IMG/VR virus record: IMGVR_UViG_3300025146_000558
Coordinates: 1 to 21,461 of that record
Strand: one strand, 5' to 3'
DNA from: a virus
Length of the DNA stretch: 21,461 nucleotides
In this document: in pieces, positions 20,061-21,461 of the stretch
Position numbering within the stretch: position 1 is the stretch's first letter
Layout of the letters: each line of letters starts with the position of its first letter
Made by a program: the position numbers and the translations under genes
Notes under the pieces: generated by a model
What the model was told of the DNA's origin: nothing
Databases searched by the model: none
Seen by the model: only the letters and a program-made list of their open reading frames with translations

Positions 20061-20446
20061 CCGGCGGTCCCCGATCCGTCGTTCGCTGGCTTGCTCTTGT
20101 TTCGGTGGTACCAGTCGCGCTTGCTCTCGCGCGCCTTGACGACGCCCAGGAGCTCGCGGTGCAGGTCATGGTCGAGGAGCAGCCAGCCCCCTTCGACCTC
20201 CATCAGCTGGCGGCCCCCATGCTGCAGGTGCGCCCCGTCGGGGTCGGCCGCCGAGAGGACGGCGATGGCGTCCTCCGCCTCCGCAACGGTGACGCGCGCC
20301 CGGTGGGCGAGGCTCGGGACGCTCGCGAAGGCGATACCGCTGCGCTTGACCATCGCGCGCAGAGTTACCCAGACGATCCGGACGTGGTGCGGCTTGGACC
20401 ACACCGGCAGATCGGTGATGCTCGAAAACAGCTCGGCGCAGCTCAT
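20057..20446 (-). CDS. Phage replication-associated protein
   Basis: This encodes 129 residues from ATG 20446. An ATG 13 codons earlier (20485) is an alternative with no better ribosome site. The N-terminus (SITDLPVWSKPHHVRIVWVT, then GIAFASVPSLAHRARVTVAE) matches a frequent small phage protein encoded just before replication initiators and thought to have a winged-helix fold. The C-terminus has the typical VEGGWLLLDHDLHREL and a basic end (KARESKRDWYHRNKSKPAND). It is coupled to the initiator gene as GTGA. A role in origin binding or initiation is inferred from neighbours. Confidence 0.65.
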   Translation of the reverse strand: MSCAELFSSITDLPVWSKPHHVRIVWVTLRAMVKRSGIAFASVPSLAHRARVTVAEAEDAIAVLSAADPDGAHLQHGGRQLMEVEGGWLLLDHDLHRELLGVVKARESKRDWYHRNKSKPANDGSGTAG

Positions 20447-20520
20447 GCTGGGGGAAGTCCCTTTCCCTGGTTGACCCGGTCGCATCCTCGCGCCGGGGAA
20501 AAACGAATTTGCAGGTTGGC

Positions 20521-20745
20521 TCAGCGGCTGCGCATGGGGCGCAGCCGACGAGGCGGATCACTGACGGTCTGGAGCGAAGAGAGCGGTTCTGTCGGCTGCC
20601 CCGTGTCGACGATGCAGCGGACGCAGCCGAGCGAGCGCTTGCCGGCGCTGTCGACGGCCTCGGCAAACTCGGTGCCCTGGCAGCTCGGGCACTCGAGCTT
20701 GCGCGTGTAGCGCCGGCGACGGGGGCGAGAGCGCGAGCCGGTCAA
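20521..20745 (-). CDS. Zinc-ribbon protein with TTG start
   Basis: This encodes 74 residues if started at TTG 20745, 8 nt after GAGGG and just past the previous stop. No ATG or GTG occurs at the right place. The N-terminus is very basic (RSRPRRRRYTRK), then ECPSCQG and LGCVRC form a four-cysteine zinc ribbon spaced about 16 residues apart. The tail is basic again. It probably binds nucleic acid. It is followed by a hairpin-forming sequence at its 3' end and a 74-bp gap. Confidence 0.6.
   Translation of the reverse strand: MTGSRSRPRRRRYTRKLECPSCQGTEFAEAVDSAGKRSLGCVRCIVDTGQPTEPLSSLQTVSDPPRRLRPMRSR
20525..20547 (-). terminator. 9-bp inverted repeat at the 3' end of the zinc-ribbon gene, weak terminator candidate
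   Basis: The arms CGGCTGCGC and GCGCAGCCG (20525-20533 and 20539-20547) match perfectly with a 5-nt loop. In the minus-strand RNA the stem ends just before the stop codon, and a run of five U follows only about 21 nt later, so it is not a canonical intrinsic terminator. It sits before the 74-bp gap that separates the right-end genes from the replication genes. Confidence 0.3.
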
Positions 20746-20756
20746 GGCTGCTACCC

Positions 20757-21107
20757 TCAGTCCTCGACCCTGCGCCAACCCTCGGGCGTGTGCTCGCGCT
20801 GCCGGATGATCTGGTAGACGGCGCCCTGCCCGCCACCGAGCCTCAATGTCTCGTGGGTATCGTGCGGCCGGTGGTGCACCACGTCGCACGAGTCCACGCT
20901 CTCGAGGCGCAGGTACGAGATGAGCGGGTCGCCGCCCGTGTAGTGCACCACGCCGGTGTCATCGATGGCGTGGTGATGGCCCGTCTCCGAGTGCGCCACG
21001 ATAAGCCGGGCGCCCTTGCGCGGAGCCACCTCGTAGCCCACCGGCACGTTGTCCACGCGCCGAAACATCACATCCCCCTGCGCACCCATCTTGTCGATCG
21101 TCTTCAT
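20757..21107 (-). CDS. His-rich small protein of unknown function
   Basis: This encodes 116 residues from ATG 21107, overlapping the previous stop as ATGA. The N-terminus (GAQGDVMFRRVDNVPVGYEV) and a centre with IVAHSETGHHHAIDDTG suggest a compact beta-rich, possibly cupin-like protein with a His cluster that might bind metal. DVVHHRPHDTHETLRLGGGQ adds more His residues. I recall similar proteins next to DUF6745 proteins, but this is not verified here. A function cannot be assigned. Confidence 0.65.
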   Translation of the reverse strand: MKTIDKMGAQGDVMFRRVDNVPVGYEVAPRKGARLIVAHSETGHHHAIDDTGVVHYTGGDPLISYLRLESVDSCDVVHHRPHDTHETLRLGGGQGAVYQIIRQREHTPEGWRRVED

Positions 21108-21461
21108 GTCCTAGCCTCCAGTTGCAGCTCTTCTTTGCTGAGCCCGTACGTCCAAGCGTTTGCTTCGCGCGCCGTGGCCATCTCCGGGGGAACAGGCAGC
21201 GCGAACGTCCGTCGAGTGCCGCACTCGACCTTGATGAACCGAGAGCGCGGCGCCTGCGGTAGGTCCACCTCCAGGAGCTGGCCGATCTGCGGATTCGGGT
21301 CGGTGTCGATGACCCTGCTCTGCAGCGCCGCCAGGATCGCGTGCCAGCCGAGCAGCTCCACGGCTGCGCGGCGCAGCTCGGTGTTCTGCTGGCCGAGCGC
21401 CAGCGCCGGCGTCAGCGACGCGCGGTCGGTGATCCAGTTGGGCGGCACACGGACGCCGTCC
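21104..21461 (-). CDS. DUF6745-like protein, C-terminal part (truncated at window edge)
   Basis: The frame is open to the right edge and ends at TGA 21106-21104. Upstream of an apparent internal GTG it reads DGVRVPPNWITD, so the gene continues beyond the window. The visible part has the pattern of DUF6745 C-termini: ELRRAAVELLGWHAILAAL, then GQLLEVDLPQAPRSRFIKVE, then CGTRRTFALPVPPEMATARE and ANAWTYGLSKEELQLEART. DUF6745 proteins have no known function. It overlaps the His-rich gene as ATGA, so the two are probably made together. Confidence 0.6.
   Translation of the reverse strand, partial: DGVRVPPNWITDRASLTPALALGQQNTELRRAAVELLGWHAILAALQSRVIDTDPNPQIGQLLEVDLPQAPRSRFIKVECGTRRTFALPVPPEMATAREANAWTYGLSKEELQLEART

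Noticed and set aside
1-21461. tRNA, CRISPR, insertion sequence, integrase or attachment site
   Set aside because: No cloverleaf, regular spacer array, transposase, recombinase or flanking direct repeat was seen.

Overview
The window is about 21 kb of a high-GC tailed double-stranded DNA phage (or prophage) of the class Caudoviricetes. Every gene I can support lies on the minus strand, so the map reads from right to left. The order is replication, regulation, DNA modification and recombination, terminase, portal, then head genes. There are no tail, lysis, integrase, tRNA or CRISPR features. The host cannot be named. Heavy use of G/C third positions and frequent GTG starts only indicate a high-GC bacterium. 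The contig is truncated inside a gene at both ends.

Right part (21461-14714): a partial DUF6745-like gene, a His-rich small protein and a zinc ribbon come first. A replication block follows: a small replication-associated protein, a replication initiator and a helicase-loader-like protein. Inside the initiator gene are clusters of the hexamer ACGCGT spaced exactly 11 bp apart, next to a long pyrimidine tract; this is a candidate origin. Small Cys-rich proteins come next, then a LexA-type winged helix, a FliA/WhiG-type sigma factor, a Fis-type helix-turn-helix frame and a Dam-family adenine methyltransferase. The sigma frame has no stop codon of its own and runs in frame into the Fis-type gene, across another gene in a different frame.

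Middle (14713-9645): a 98-bp gap holds a perfect 12-bp inverted repeat, built from two quasi-palindromes and likely an operator. After it come several small genes and a recombination pair: a Cys-containing RecB/Cas4-like nuclease and a RecT-like annealing protein. Further small proteins, a DUF559-like endonuclease, a 10-bp tandem repeat and a probable small terminase lead to the packaging genes.

Left part (9648-1): large terminase, DUF1073-type portal, an unknown virion protein, a LamG-like protein, a MuF head-morphogenesis protein with a C-terminal HELGH metallopeptidase domain, a second LexA-type winged helix, a DUF2213 protease/scaffold protein, a cement-type protein and the N-terminus of a major capsid protein. 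The capsid frame changes, without a stop, into an ABC-transporter substrate-binding protein near position 375. This looks like a chimeric join.

Most gene junctions are GTGA, ATGA or TGATG overlaps, which implies long translationally coupled transcripts. Two structural genes (portal and DUF2213) are each preceded by the motif CGTTAGGGYATTCTGCC at 38-39 nt from the start codon. It could be a phage-specific late promoter, possibly read by the phage sigma factor, but that link is inference.
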